From JAUQQI01 sp042408785 (GTDB lineage: Bacteria; Chloroflexota; Dehalococcoidia; JAUQQI01): DNA of 26,794 nucleotides. Within the stretch, counting starts at the first letter, position 1; every line of letters begins with the position of its first letter. Shown here one piece after another: positions 1 through 8,339 of the stretch. The stretch lies in the NCBI GenBank assembly GCA_042408785.1, contig JBHOQU010000072.1, forward strand, positions 1 through 26,794, read 5' to 3'. The notes under the pieces are model-generated. The model saw only the letters and a list, made by a program, of their open reading frames with translations. It was not told where the DNA came from and made no database searches. A program made the position numbers and the translations under genes.

Positions 1-462
1 ATCGAATGCGGCCGTGGGGTGCTGACCGATGAGTATTTAAAGACGTCGGTTTGTGGGGTGTATGCTGCCGGGGATGTGGCCGAGTTTTACGACCTGGTAA
101 CGGGTGAGCGGCATGCTTTGGGGACTTGGCCCAATGCGGCCCTGCAGGGCAAGGTGGCGGCTAAGAACATGCTGGGGGCCGAAGAGCCCTTTTTGGAGGT
201 CCCGGATTATACCAGCGGCCTTTTTGACTCCAACATTGCCTGCAGCGGGGTTCTGCCCAGAGACCACCCGGACTTAGAATCTTTAAAGTGGGCCGACTTT
301 GAAAGCCTAAGTTACAAACGGCTCTTTTTCAAGGACGGCCGGCTGGTTGGGGCCGTCTTAATCGGGGAGATGCGGGGCCACAAAAAGCTTTTAGAGCTTA
401 TCAAGGCCCGGGTCCGGTTCAGCCGGTCCGAGCGTCCTCGCCTGCTGGAGGCCGTGGTTTAG
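1..462 (+). CDS. FAD-dependent pyridine nucleotide-disulfide oxidoreductase, C-terminal part (5' end outside window)
   Basis: The frame is open from base 1, so the gene begins upstream of the window; the GTG at 19 is internal and not a real start. The visible residues are the end of a class of NAD(P)H oxidoreductases related to rubredoxin reductase, NirB and NADH oxidase. A run reading LTDEYLKTS-VCGVYAAGDVAE is the second FAD-binding signature, in which the Asp of AAGD contacts the flavin ribityl chain. It is followed by the conserved stretch (TWPNAALQGKVAAKNM) that leads into the C-terminal interface domain. The tail contains 'KDGRLVGAVLIGE', usual in this family. The electron acceptor cannot be told from this fragment. 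Base composition looks somewhat less GC-rich than the genes that follow. It ends 133 bases before the next start. Confidence 0.85.
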   Translation: MECGRGVLTDEYLKTSVCGVYAAGDVAEFYDLVTGERHALGTWPNAALQGKVAAKNMLGAEEPFLEVPDYTSGLFDSNIACSGVLPRDHPDLESLKWADFESLSYKRLFFKDGRLVGAVLIGEMRGHKKLLELIKARVRFSRSERPRLLEAVV

Positions 463-595
463 GGCCGGGCCGCACCTATTCCCTGATTCAAGGCCCATCT
501 TTTGACCCGGCCGGCTGCCCGATCTTGTACCGGAGCCCTTGAACGTAGTAGCATTGGCTGACAGGTTTGGCCAAAGTTGCCGGAGTCAGCACAGC

Positions 596-1548
596 ATGCG
601 GCTACTCAGGTTTCAAGTGGACACCCCATTGGGACCCGCTACCCTTCTAGGCGCCCTTCATCCCCCCGGTCGGCAGGTTGGTGGACCTGGCTACCGCCTA
701 CGCATCCCTGCTCCGGCAGGCGGGCGTAGACCCGGTCTGGTCCGAGCAGGTGGCCGCGGCCCTTTTCGCCGAGAACATGCCGGATTTTATCGCCCTTGGG
801 TCCTGGGGGCTGGAGCAAGCCCGACGGGCGGTGGAGTTCGCCCTTGGGCTTGGGGCTTCCCCTGTCGACGGTCCGTCTGCTGGCCCCGATCGTTCCCCAG
901 GTCCTGCGGGATTGCCTGGCCTTTGAGGAGCACACTAAGAACGCCTACGCCCGCCTCAACCTGCCGGTGCCCCCGGCCTGGTATGAACTTCCCGTCTACT
1001 ACAAGGGCGATCCCCTGATGGTGGTCGGACCCGACGCCGACGTCCGCTGGCCGGCCTATTCGGAAGTGATGGACTACGAGCTGGAAATCGCCATCGTTAT
1101 CGGGCCCGGGGGCCAGGATATTCCGGCGGCCGAGGCCCACCGACACATCTACGGGGTGACCATTTTAAACGACTTCAGTGCCAGGGATATTCAGGCCAAG
1201 GAGATGACGGTGGGCCTTGGTCCGGCGAAGGGCAAGGACTTCGCCTACGCCCTGGGACCGTGGATCGTAACCGTGGACGAGATCTCCGACCTTTACAACC
1301 TCGAGATGGTGGCCCGGGTGAACGGCGAGGTCTGGTCCCGGGTTAACAGCGGCACCATTTACTGGAAGTTCGACCGGATCATTGAACACATCTCGGCCGG
1401 GGAGCTGCTGGCCCCCGGCGGCGTCATCGGCTCAGGTACCGTCGGCAACGGCTGCGGCCTCGAGTTGGGCCGCTTCCTCAACCCCGGGGATGTGGTCGAG
1501 CTCGAGGTCAGCGGGATCGGCGTCCTCAGAAACCGGGTGGTTCGCTAA
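596..1548 (+). CDS. Fumarylacetoacetate hydrolase (FAH) family protein, interrupted by two apparent +1 frameshifts
   Basis: This is a FAH-superfamily hydrolase or isomerase (2-hydroxyhepta-2,4-diene-1,7-dioate isomerase / acylpyruvase type), which uses a divalent metal to cleave or isomerise beta-diketo or oxo-acid substrates. The protein reads in three frames. An N-terminus from ATG 596 (MRLLRFQVDTPLG) runs to a run of six C at 662-667. The next frame (LVDLATAYASLLRQAG) runs to a run of four G at 852-855. The last frame (LPLSTVRLLAPIVPQ) runs to the stop at 1548. Removing one base at each run gives a continuous 316-residue protein, the usual family length. The metal-binding and catalytic segments in the last frame are intact: the E-L-E of DYELEIAIVIG, the NDFSARDIQ segment and the K-G-K-D-F segment. 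It is either a sequencing error or a decaying gene; a start from about 796 would lack the N-terminal domain. The cyclase gene follows 22 bases later. Confidence 0.75.
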
Positions 1549-1570
1549 AACCCCGACCCAGGAGATACCC

Positions 1571-2377
1571 ATGGCCGAGGTTTTTCTTCAAGACGGCAAG
1601 CGCATCACCATTATTGACTTAAGCCAGACCCTTTCCAACGAGACCGGCCCCTTTGAGCCCCTCCCGCACCGCATCGAGTATTCGGACCACGTTCAGTCCG
1701 TCAAAGTGGCCGAACGCCTCTTCGGCCTGGGGGCCGAATATTGGCCGGAGGGCCTGGCTTGGGCGGCCGAGACGGTGACCCTTTCGACCCATTCGGGGAC
1801 CCACGTAGATGCCCCCTATCACTATGGGCCCCGCTCAGGTGGCCGGCCGGCCCGCACCATCGACGCGGTTCCCCTCAGGTGGTGTTTCGGGGACGGGGTG
1901 GTCCTGAACATGACCCACAAAAGGCGGGGTGAGGGGATCACCGCCGGGGACGTCCAGGCCGAACTCCGCCGGATCGGCTACACCATCAAGCCGTTTGACA
2001 TCGTTCTGATAAGGACTGACACCTGGAAACACTTCCATGAGCCCGGCTACGACCTGCTGCACCCGGGCCTGAGGCGGTCGGCGGTGGAGTGGCTGGTGAG
2101 CCAGGGGGTCAAGGTTATCGGCATCGACGCCTGGGGGCTGGACCGGCCCTTTGACATCATGGCCGAAGAGGCCCGACGGGGCGATAAGTCGGTGGTCTGG
2201 GAGGCCCACATTTTCGGCCGGAAGCAGGAATACTTGCAGATTGAGAAGCTGTGTCACCTGGACGAGATCCCCGTGCCCTTCGGCTTTAAGGTCTTCGCCT
2301 TTCCGGTAAAGCTGAAAGGGGCCAGCGCCGGCTGGGCCCGGGTGGTGGCCATCCTGGAAGAAGAGCTGCGCCCGTAG
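1571..2377 (+). CDS. Cyclase-family metal-dependent hydrolase (kynurenine formamidase / isatin hydrolase-like)
   Basis: This 268-residue protein belongs to the putative cyclase family (kynurenine formamidase, isatin hydrolase and related amidohydrolases). The family uses Mn or Zn to hydrolyse amide or lactam bonds. The signature H-x-G-T-H-x-D-x-P-x-H is complete at residues 74-84 (HSGTHVDAPYH). The N-terminal 'IIDLSQTLSNETGPF' and the later 'PFDIVLIRTDTWKHF' are typical of the family. The ATG at 1571 was chosen because AGGAG lies 6 bases upstream; the open frame continues further upstream over the end of the FAH gene but without family similarity. It probably shares a transcript with the FAH gene. 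Its substrate is unknown. A distant second member of the family sits in the convergent operon at 11256-11951. Confidence 0.85.
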   Translation: MAEVFLQDGKRITIIDLSQTLSNETGPFEPLPHRIEYSDHVQSVKVAERLFGLGAEYWPEGLAWAAETVTLSTHSGTHVDAPYHYGPRSGGRPARTIDAVPLRWCFGDGVVLNMTHKRRGEGITAGDVQAELRRIGYTIKPFDIVLIRTDTWKHFHEPGYDLLHPGLRRSAVEWLVSQGVKVIGIDAWGLDRPFDIMAEEARRGDKSVVWEAHIFGRKQEYLQIEKLCHLDEIPVPFGFKVFAFPVKLKGASAGWARVVAILEEELRP

Positions 2378-2388
2378 GCTCCGGGTCG

Positions 2389-2408
2389 ATTGTGCCGCAA
2401 AGCACAAT
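2389..2408. promoter_or_regulatory. Perfect inverted repeat, candidate operator
   Basis: ATTGTGC-N6-GCACAAT is a perfect 7-base inverted repeat with a 6-base spacer, ending one base before the -35 hexamer of the promoter at 2410. The core TGTG-N8-CACA spacing is like that of CRP/FNR-family sites. No regulator gene is present in the window. It is not followed by a T-run, so it is not a terminator for the upstream gene. Whether it activates or represses is unknown; its centre would fall near -47. Confidence 0.55.
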
Positions 2409-2409
2409 G

Positions 2410-2439
2410 TTGACAGGGTCCCGGCCCCGGGGACATAAT
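2410..2439 (+). promoter_or_regulatory. Sigma-A-type promoter of the molybdenum hydroxylase operon
   Basis: A perfect -35 hexamer TTGACA (2410-2415) is followed after 18 bases by CATAAT (2434-2439, five of six matches to TATAAT). Transcription would start near 2446, giving a leader of about 23 bases that contains GGGAGG just upstream of the ATG at 2469. The 91-base gap and the adjacent inverted repeat support it as the start of a new transcription unit. Confidence 0.7.
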
Positions 2440-2468
2440 CGCTCAGATTCTGGGACCGGGAGGGCCAG

Positions 2469-3344
2469 ATGAAACCGGCGCCCTTCACTTATTTTGCCCC
2501 GCGTAGCCTCGATGAAGCCCTATCTCTGCTCAGGCAGTACGGGTCCGATGCTAAGCCTCTGGCCGGGGGCCAGAGCCTGGTGCCCCTGATGAACTTCCGG
2601 CTGGCCAAGCCCCGCTATCTTATCGACCTAAACCGCATCCCCGAACTGGCCTATATCCGCCGGGAGAATGGGTTCTTGGCCATTGGGGCGATGACCCGCC
2701 AGTTCGAAGCCGAGCGGTCCGACGACGTCGGCCACCTCGCTCCCCTTTTGCGGGAGGCCCTGAAGCTGGTGGGCCACCCCACCATCCGCCACCGGGGTAC
2801 CGTCGGGGGCTCTTTGGCCCACGCCGACCCCGCCGCCGAGCTTCCCGCCGCGGCGGTGGCCCTGGGAGCCGAACTGGTTATTCGGGGCCCCGGCGGTAGC
2901 CGAACCGTCCCCGCCGCCGAGTTTTTCGTTGGCCCCTTTACCACCGTGCTCGCGCCCGATGAGCTGCTTACCGAGGTGCGGATTCCGGCCGTGCCCCCGG
3001 GAAACGGCTACGCCTTCCTGGAGCTTTCCCGCCGGCACGGCGATTTCGCCATCGCCGGGGTGGCCGCCATGGTCGGCCTGGGCCCGGATGGAAGGATCGA
3101 GCGGGCGGCCTTGGCCCTCTGCGGGGTGGGCCCGACGCCGGTACGGGCCCGGCAGGCCGAGGCGGCCCTCTTGGGGGCACCGCCGACCGAGGACCGCTTC
3201 CGGGAGGCCGGTGAGCTGGCGGCCCGGGAGACAGACCCCACCTCGGACATCCATGCCTCGGCCGATTACCGCCGGCGGGTGGCGGCGGTCCTGGTCCGGC
3301 GGGCGTTGTCAACCGCAACCGAAAGGGCAAGGAAAGGGGGTTAA
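2469..3344 (+). CDS. Molybdenum hydroxylase FAD-binding subunit (CoxM/CutM-type)
   Basis: This is the medium, FAD-binding subunit of a xanthine dehydrogenase/CO dehydrogenase-family enzyme. It passes electrons from the 2Fe-2S clusters to an acceptor. At 291 residues it has the usual length. The two FAD-contacting motifs are visible: AGGQS at residues 32-36 and TVGGSLAHADPAAELPA from residue 111. The C-terminal CO-dehydrogenase flavoprotein domain (ASADYRRRVAAVLVRRAL) closes the protein. GGGAGG lies 5 bases upstream of the ATG. It is the first gene of the operon and is followed by the iron-sulfur and molybdopterin subunits in the order M-S-L, as in cox operons. The substrate is set by the large subunit. 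Confidence 0.92.
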   Translation: MKPAPFTYFAPRSLDEALSLLRQYGSDAKPLAGGQSLVPLMNFRLAKPRYLIDLNRIPELAYIRRENGFLAIGAMTRQFEAERSDDVGHLAPLLREALKLVGHPTIRHRGTVGGSLAHADPAAELPAAAVALGAELVIRGPGGSRTVPAAEFFVGPFTTVLAPDELLTEVRIPAVPPGNGYAFLELSRRHGDFAIAGVAAMVGLGPDGRIERAALALCGVGPTPVRARQAEAALLGAPPTEDRFREAGELAARETDPTSDIHASADYRRRVAAVLVRRALSTATERARKGG

Positions 3345-3348
3345 ACTC

Positions 3349-3840
3349 ATGGCGGACGTGCATCCGATCAAGGTCACGGTTAACGGCACGACCTATGAGG
3401 CGATGGTGGAATCCCGGCGTCTGCTGGTGGACTTTCTGCGCCACGATTTGGGCCTGGTCGGCACCCACGTGGGGTGTGAGCACGGGGTTTGCGGGGCCTG
3501 CACCGTCATCATGAACGGCCGGACGGTGCGTTCGTGCCTGCTTTTTGCTGTCCAGGCCGACGGGGCTGAAATCATGACCGTGGAGGGGCTGGCCCGGGAC
3601 TCCCAGTTTCACCCCCTCCAGGAGGCGTTCTGGGAGAAGCAGGGCCTTCAGTGCGGCTTTTGCACTCCCGGGATGCTGATGCGGGCCTACGAAGTCCTTC
3701 AGGAAAACCCGAACCCCACCGAGGATGAGATCCGCGAAGCCATCGCCGGCAACCTCTGCCGCTGCACCGGCTACCAGTTCATCATCGAGGCCATCCAGGA
3801 GGCGGCGGCCCGGATGGCCGGCGCGGCGGCAAGCCGTTAA
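3349..3840 (+). CDS. Molybdenum hydroxylase 2Fe-2S subunit (CoxS/CutS-type)
   Basis: This 163-residue small subunit carries two 2Fe-2S clusters. The plant-type ferredoxin cluster ligands are C43, C48, C51 and C63 (GCEHGVCGACTV, then RSC). The second, helical-domain cluster is held by C102, C105, C137 and C139 (CGFCTPGM and CRCTGYQ). All eight cysteines are present, so it should be functional. The ATG at 3349 has a purine-rich ribosome binding site (GGAAAGGGGG) and sits 4 bases after the stop of the FAD subunit gene. The open frame extends further upstream, antisense-like in composition, and was not used. The role is electron transfer from molybdopterin to FAD. Confidence 0.93.
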   Translation: MADVHPIKVTVNGTTYEAMVESRRLLVDFLRHDLGLVGTHVGCEHGVCGACTVIMNGRTVRSCLLFAVQADGAEIMTVEGLARDSQFHPLQEAFWEKQGLQCGFCTPGMLMRAYEVLQENPNPTEDEIREAIAGNLCRCTGYQFIIEAIQEAAARMAGAAASR

Positions 3841-3853
3841 GGAGGTTTGAAAG

Positions 3854-6271
3854 ATGGCGGCTCAGGCACCTGCCCGCAAGTGGGTCGGAAAGAGCATCCG
3901 GCGGGTCGAAGACCCCCGGTTTCTGCTGGGTCGGGGCGGCTACGTGGACGACATCGTCCTGCCGGGCATGGCCCACGCGGCCGTCCTGAGAAGCCCCCTG
4001 CCCCACGCCCGAATCAAGTCCATCGACGCAAGCAAGGCGAGGGCGTTGCCCGGGGTTCTGGCGGTCGTCACCGGCAAAGAGGTTACCCAGCTTACCAACC
4101 CCATGCCCGACTTCGGGCCAGACCCCTCAAAGCACACCTGGTGGGTTCTGGCCGTGGATAAGGTTCGGTACGTGGGGGAGCCGGTGGCGGCGGTGGTGGC
4201 CACCGACCGATACATTGCTGAGGACGCCTGCGAGCTGATCGAGGTGGAGTACGAGCCCCTGCCCCCGGTGGTGGACCCGGAGGAGGCGATGAAGCCGGGG
4301 GCGCCCCTGGTCCACGAGGCGCTAGGGTCTAATATTGCCTACAGCCGCACCTTCGTCTTCGGGGATGTGGACCGGGACTTTGCCGAGGCCGAGGTCATCG
4401 TCCGGGACCGCCTCCGCTGGCACCGGTCGGGTGCCCAGCCCCTGGAGACGGTGGGGGCGGTGGCCCAGTACAACCCGGCCACCGGCATGATGACCATCTA
4501 CTGCAATTCGGTAACTTTTACCTACCTCCTGTTCCTGGTGGCCAACACCCTGAAAATCCCGTCCAACAAGCTGGATATGATCCCCTGTCCGGCCGGGGGC
4601 AGTTTCGGCTCCAAGTTCTGGGCCGTGCGGGTCCCTATTCTCGCCGGGATGCTGGCCAAGCTGGTGGGCCGACCGGTGAAGTTTATCGAGGACCGCCTGG
4701 ACAACATCTCCACCAGCGACCACCACGGCTCCGACCGCCTATATGAGGTGGAGCTGGCGGCGATGCGGGACGGGACCCTGCGCAGTATGCGCATTAAGGT
4801 CATCGATGACTATGGGGCCTACATCCAGTTTGGGGTCGGCACCCACGGCAACTCCCTGGCCCAGGTGGTGGGGCCCTATAAGATTAAAAGCCTGCAGTAC
4901 GAGCTTTACGCCGTCCTCACCAACAAGTGTCAGCAGGGGGCCTACCGGGGCTTCGGCTCCGAGGTGACCAACTGGATGGTGGAGCGGATGGTAGACCTGG
5001 TCGCCCGGGAGCTTAAGCTGGACCCGGCAGAGGTCCGGCGCAAGAACTTCATCCAGCCCCACGAATTTCCCTACTTTATCCCCACGGGGAACATGTACGA
5101 CAGTGGCAACTACCCGGCGGTCCTGGAAAAGGCCCTGGAGCTGGCCGATTACGCCGGCCTTCGGGAGATGCAGCGGCGGGCCCGCGCCGAGGGCCGCTAC
5201 GTGGGCATCGGCCTCATCACCGCCCAGGAACGCAGTGTCTTCAGCGCGACGGAGTTCTGGTTCTGGTTCGACCAGCCCACGGGGATAACGTCTACTCCCG
5301 AAAGCGTAACCCTAAGCGTTGACCCGGCCGGGAACATCACTGCCACCCTCTACTCCCAGGCCTTCTGGGGCAACAGCCCGGAAACCATGGTGGCCCAGCT
5401 GGTGGCGGAGGAGTTTGATGTCGACCCGGCGCAGGTGACCGTGGTCTACTCGGGGACGGCCCGGGCCCTGCCGGCCACGGGTCCCGGGGGCAGCCGCTTC
5501 ACGGTGATGGTGGCCGGGGCGGTGCAGGGGGCGGCTCGCAAAATCAAAGAGAAGATGCTTAAAATCGCCAGCCAGAAGCTGGAGATCGCCCCCGAAGACC
5601 TGGAGTTTGCCGAGGGGAAGATCCGGGCCCGGGGCGCGCCCGAAAAGTACATGACCCTCCAAGAGGTGGCTACCCTGGCCTATCTTTATAAGCTGGACCT
5701 CCCTCCCGACGTGGAAAGCGGCCTGGAGGCCGACTTCGTCTTCGACCACCCGTACACCACCAAGCCGGCGCCCGACCGCAGAAACCTGGGGGTCTTCTAC
5801 CCCTTCGTCGGCCACGCCTGCCATATTGCCGCCGTGGAGGTGGACATCGAAACCGGCCAGCACAAGTTTTTGAAATACGTGGCCGTCCACGACGCCGGCA
5901 CCCTGGTCAACCCCCGCTCCCTGGCGGGCCAGATCATCGGTGGGGTGGCCCAGGGGCTGGGAACGGCCCTCTACGAGCAGTACGTTTACGGCCCCGACGG
6001 TCAGTTGCTCACGGGCAGCTACATGGATTACCTTATACCCACCTCCATGGAGGTGCCCAGGGTTGAGGTCGGCCACCACGAGACTCCCTCGCCCTTCACG
6101 CCCCACGGGATCAAGGGCGGCGGGGAAGGGGGCCGGATGATGACCCCGGCGGTGGTGGCCGCCGCCATCGAGGACGCCCTGGCCCCCCTGGGGGTCCGGG
6201 TGAACGAGGTCCCCATAACCCCGGAGAAGATTTTGCGCTGGGTCGATGAGGCCCGAAGGAGGGCCGGATGA
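3854..6271 (+). CDS. Molybdenum hydroxylase molybdopterin-binding large subunit (xanthine dehydrogenase family)
   Basis: This is the catalytic subunit, 805 residues, binding the molybdenum cofactor and hydroxylating the substrate with water as oxygen donor. It opens with the a/b hammerhead domain (RRVEDPRFLLGRGGYVDD). The cofactor-binding loop PAGGSFGSK lies near residues 246-254. The active-site loop is AYRGFGS at residues 363-369. The catalytic glutamate is in KGGGEGG near residue 758. The loop is not AYxCSFR, so this is not the copper-molybdenum CO dehydrogenase; it resembles dehydrogenases of N-heterocycles, purines or aldehydes. A textbook AGGAGGT lies 7 bases before the ATG and overlaps the stop of the small subunit gene. 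The substrate is unknown. Its last bases overlap the LLM gene by 4. Confidence 0.92.
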   Translation: MAAQAPARKWVGKSIRRVEDPRFLLGRGGYVDDIVLPGMAHAAVLRSPLPHARIKSIDASKARALPGVLAVVTGKEVTQLTNPMPDFGPDPSKHTWWVLAVDKVRYVGEPVAAVVATDRYIAEDACELIEVEYEPLPPVVDPEEAMKPGAPLVHEALGSNIAYSRTFVFGDVDRDFAEAEVIVRDRLRWHRSGAQPLETVGAVAQYNPATGMMTIYCNSVTFTYLLFLVANTLKIPSNKLDMIPCPAGGSFGSKFWAVRVPILAGMLAKLVGRPVKFIEDRLDNISTSDHHGSDRLYEVELAAMRDGTLRSMRIKVIDDYGAYIQFGVGTHGNSLAQVVGPYKIKSLQYELYAVLTNKCQQGAYRGFGSEVTNWMVERMVDLVARELKLDPAEVRRKNFIQPHEFPYFIPTGNMYDSGNYPAVLEKALELADYAGLREMQRRARAEGRYVGIGLITAQERSVFSATEFWFWFDQPTGITSTPESVTLSVDPAGNITATLYSQAFWGNSPETMVAQLVAEEFDVDPAQVTVVYSGTARALPATGPGGSRFTVMVAGAVQGAARKIKEKMLKIASQKLEIAPEDLEFAEGKIRARGAPEKYMTLQEVATLAYLYKLDLPPDVESGLEADFVFDHPYTTKPAPDRRNLGVFYPFVGHACHIAAVEVDIETGQHKFLKYVAVHDAGTLVNPRSLAGQIIGGVAQGLGTALYEQYVYGPDGQLLTGSYMDYLIPTSMEVPRVEVGHHETPSPFTPHGIKGGGEGGRMMTPAVVAAAIEDALAPLGVRVNEVPITPEKILRWVDEARRRAG

Positions 6272-7158
6272 AATTTGGAGTCATCCTCCCCATCTGGCGG
6301 CTAACTATCAGGGATGCCGAGCTTGTTGCCTGCCGGGCGGAGGAGGTCGGTTTCGACGGGGTGTTCATCCCCGACCACGTGGTGGCGATGCCGGCCACCG
6401 TGGAGCATTACGGGCCAGCCTGGCCCGACCCGCTGGCTCTCTTGGCCTATCTGGCGGGTAAGACCTCCAGGATTCGTCTGGGGACAAGCGTGGTAGTCCT
6501 GCCCTACCGCAATCCCCTGGCGGTGGCCAAGGCGGCCGCCACCGTGGACCAGGCGTCGGGGGGCCGGCTCATCTTTGGGGTTGGGGTCGGCTGGGATGAG
6601 GCCGAGTTTAAAGTTTTAAACATTCCCTTCGAGGACCGGGGCCGGATAAGTGACGAGTACCTGGGCCTCATCAAGGCGGCCTGGTCCTCGGAGTTCGTCG
6701 ATTTCAAGGGCAAATATTTCTCCTTCGAGCGGGTCGGCTTCGCCCCCAGGCCCCTCCAGCAGCCCCATCCCCCCATCTGGGTCGCCTGCTCCCCCTTTAA
6801 CCTGACCAGAGCCTCCATCCGGCGGGTGGTGGCGGCCGGAGATGCCTGGCACCCCCTGGGCTTGAACCGGGAGCAGATGGAGGTGGGCCTGCGGCTTTTG
6901 CGGGCCGAGACCGAAAGGCTGGGCCGAACCCCGCCGGCCTTCTGCCCCCGCAACCTGCTCAACCTGGGCGAGCGACCGGCCGGGGACGGTCGCGCCCTCT
7001 TTGAAGGCTCACCCGACCAGGTGGCCGACGACGTCCGGTTCGTCCGGGACCTTGGGGCCGAGTGGATAACGTTCGACCTTTACGCCTGCGCCGATACAAA
7101 CCACATGGTCCGCATGCTTGATAGTTTTGCCCGGAACGTTGCACCCGCAGTGGCCTGA
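6268..7158 (+). CDS. LLM-class (luciferase-like, probably F420-dependent) oxidoreductase
   Basis: This 296-residue TIM-barrel protein belongs to the luciferase-like monooxygenase superfamily. The start MKFGVILP, the segment IRLGTSVVVLPYRNPLAVAK and the segment GRLIFGVGVGWDEAEF are the usual landmarks. The arrangement is closest to the probable F420-dependent group (Rv2161c-like) rather than to the FMN alkanal monooxygenases, but the cofactor cannot be proved here. It could oxidise or reduce a pathway intermediate, or open a ring with oxygen if flavin is used. The ATG overlaps the stop of the large subunit gene (ATGA), so it is translationally coupled to the molybdenum hydroxylase. Confidence 0.85.
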   Translation: MKFGVILPIWRLTIRDAELVACRAEEVGFDGVFIPDHVVAMPATVEHYGPAWPDPLALLAYLAGKTSRIRLGTSVVVLPYRNPLAVAKAAATVDQASGGRLIFGVGVGWDEAEFKVLNIPFEDRGRISDEYLGLIKAAWSSEFVDFKGKYFSFERVGFAPRPLQQPHPPIWVACSPFNLTRASIRRVVAAGDAWHPLGLNREQMEVGLRLLRAETERLGRTPPAFCPRNLLNLGERPAGDGRALFEGSPDQVADDVRFVRDLGAEWITFDLYACADTNHMVRMLDSFARNVAPAVA

Positions 7159-7173
7159 AAGGAGGCGAGCCCG

Positions 7174-8328
7174 ATGGCACCCTTTGACCTGGAAAGGCTT
7201 GACCGGCTGATGGCCGAAGCCGGCCTGGACCTGCTGCTGGCCACCAGCCGCCACAACGTGCGCTACCTGACCGGGGGCTATTACCTGCCCACCTTCAAGC
7301 GGCTGGAGCCCATCGGCCTTTCCCAGTACATGCCGGTGGTGGGAATCCCTCGGGGGCGGCCCGACCAGGCCTTCTACGTGGGGGTCTCGGTCCCCGACGT
7401 GGATGAGGTCCAGGCCCTGGAAGCCTTCGGGCCGATGTGGGTGGAAAACCGGCACTGGGTCCACGAGCTTCGGGGTCGGGTGGCCGGGGCGGTGGCCGAG
7501 GCGGCCGCCGGGGTGGTCCGGAAGCTCGGCCTGGCGGGGGCCAGAATCGGCATCGAGCGGCCCTTCCTGCCGGTGGAAGCCTTTGACGTGCTCCGGCGGG
7601 AGCTCCCCGAGGCCGCCTTCGCCGAGGCCACCGACCTGCTGGCCAAGCTTCGGGCCGTCAAAAGCCCCCGGGAGGTGGACCTTCTACGCCAGGTGCACGA
7701 GCGGGCGGCCGAGGCCATCCACACCACCCTGAAGGCCGGAAAGCCCGGCGAAACGTCCCGGCAGGTGGAGGCCCGGCTCGAGCTGGAGATGACCAGCCGG
7801 GGCCTGCACCGGATCTTTACCTTTGCCGGCATCGGCCCCAGCTTCAACCGGTTCCCCTCGGACCGGACGTGGGATCCCGGCCGCATCATCAACGTGGATA
7901 CGGTGGCCGAGCTGGATGGCTACCTTTCGGACCTTTCCCGAATGGCTTCCATGGGGGAGGCCCCTTCCCTTGCCCTGGAGCTATTCGAGGGGTGCCTGGA
8001 GGTCCAGCGGCGGGTAAGGGACGCCATCGGGCCGGGGGTGCCCTGCCGGGACATCCATCGGCTCGGCTGGGAGTCGACCCGGGGCAACCGGTGGGGGGAG
8101 CTGGGCAATTTCATCGCCCACGGGCTCGGGCTGGTGAGCAATGAGCTGCCCGTGTTTAATGCCGAGACGGACGGTGTCCTGGAGCCCGGCATGGTCATCT
8201 CCATTGAGGCCGAGTACCGCCACCCCGAGGTGGGCCACGTCAAGCTGGAAGATACGGTCGTGGTGACTTCCGGCGGCTGCGAGGGTCTGGGCGACTTCGG
8301 CCGCGACTGGTGCACGGTGCCCCTGTAA
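7174..8328 (+). CDS. M24-family metallohydrolase (Xaa-Pro peptidase/creatinase fold)
   Basis: This 384-residue protein has an N-terminal creatinase-like domain (about residues 1-140) and a C-terminal pita-bread domain. All five dinuclear metal ligands of the peptidases are in place: D242, D253, H316, E345 and E359, within VDTVAELDGYLSD, HGLGLVSNELP, ISIEAE and KLEDTVVV. The usual second His of the HxxxxxHE region is replaced by Asn (SNELP). AAAGGAGG lies 9 bases before the ATG. Family members cut Xaa-Pro bonds but also include ectoine hydrolase and metal-free creatinase. Placement in a ring-hydroxylation operon suggests hydrolysis of a small amide or lactam rather than a peptide, which is inference. 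Confidence 0.87.
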   Translation: MAPFDLERLDRLMAEAGLDLLLATSRHNVRYLTGGYYLPTFKRLEPIGLSQYMPVVGIPRGRPDQAFYVGVSVPDVDEVQALEAFGPMWVENRHWVHELRGRVAGAVAEAAAGVVRKLGLAGARIGIERPFLPVEAFDVLRRELPEAAFAEATDLLAKLRAVKSPREVDLLRQVHERAAEAIHTTLKAGKPGETSRQVEARLELEMTSRGLHRIFTFAGIGPSFNRFPSDRTWDPGRIINVDTVAELDGYLSDLSRMASMGEAPSLALELFEGCLEVQRRVRDAIGPGVPCRDIHRLGWESTRGNRWGELGNFIAHGLGLVSNELPVFNAETDGVLEPGMVISIEAEYRHPEVGHVKLEDTVVVTSGGCEGLGDFGRDWCTVPL

Positions 8329-8339
8329 GGGGCGGCCCT

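Noticed and set aside
3854..6271. CO dehydrogenase (CoxL) identity
   Set aside because: The copper-binding AYxCSFR loop is absent; only the family and gene order resemble CO dehydrogenase.
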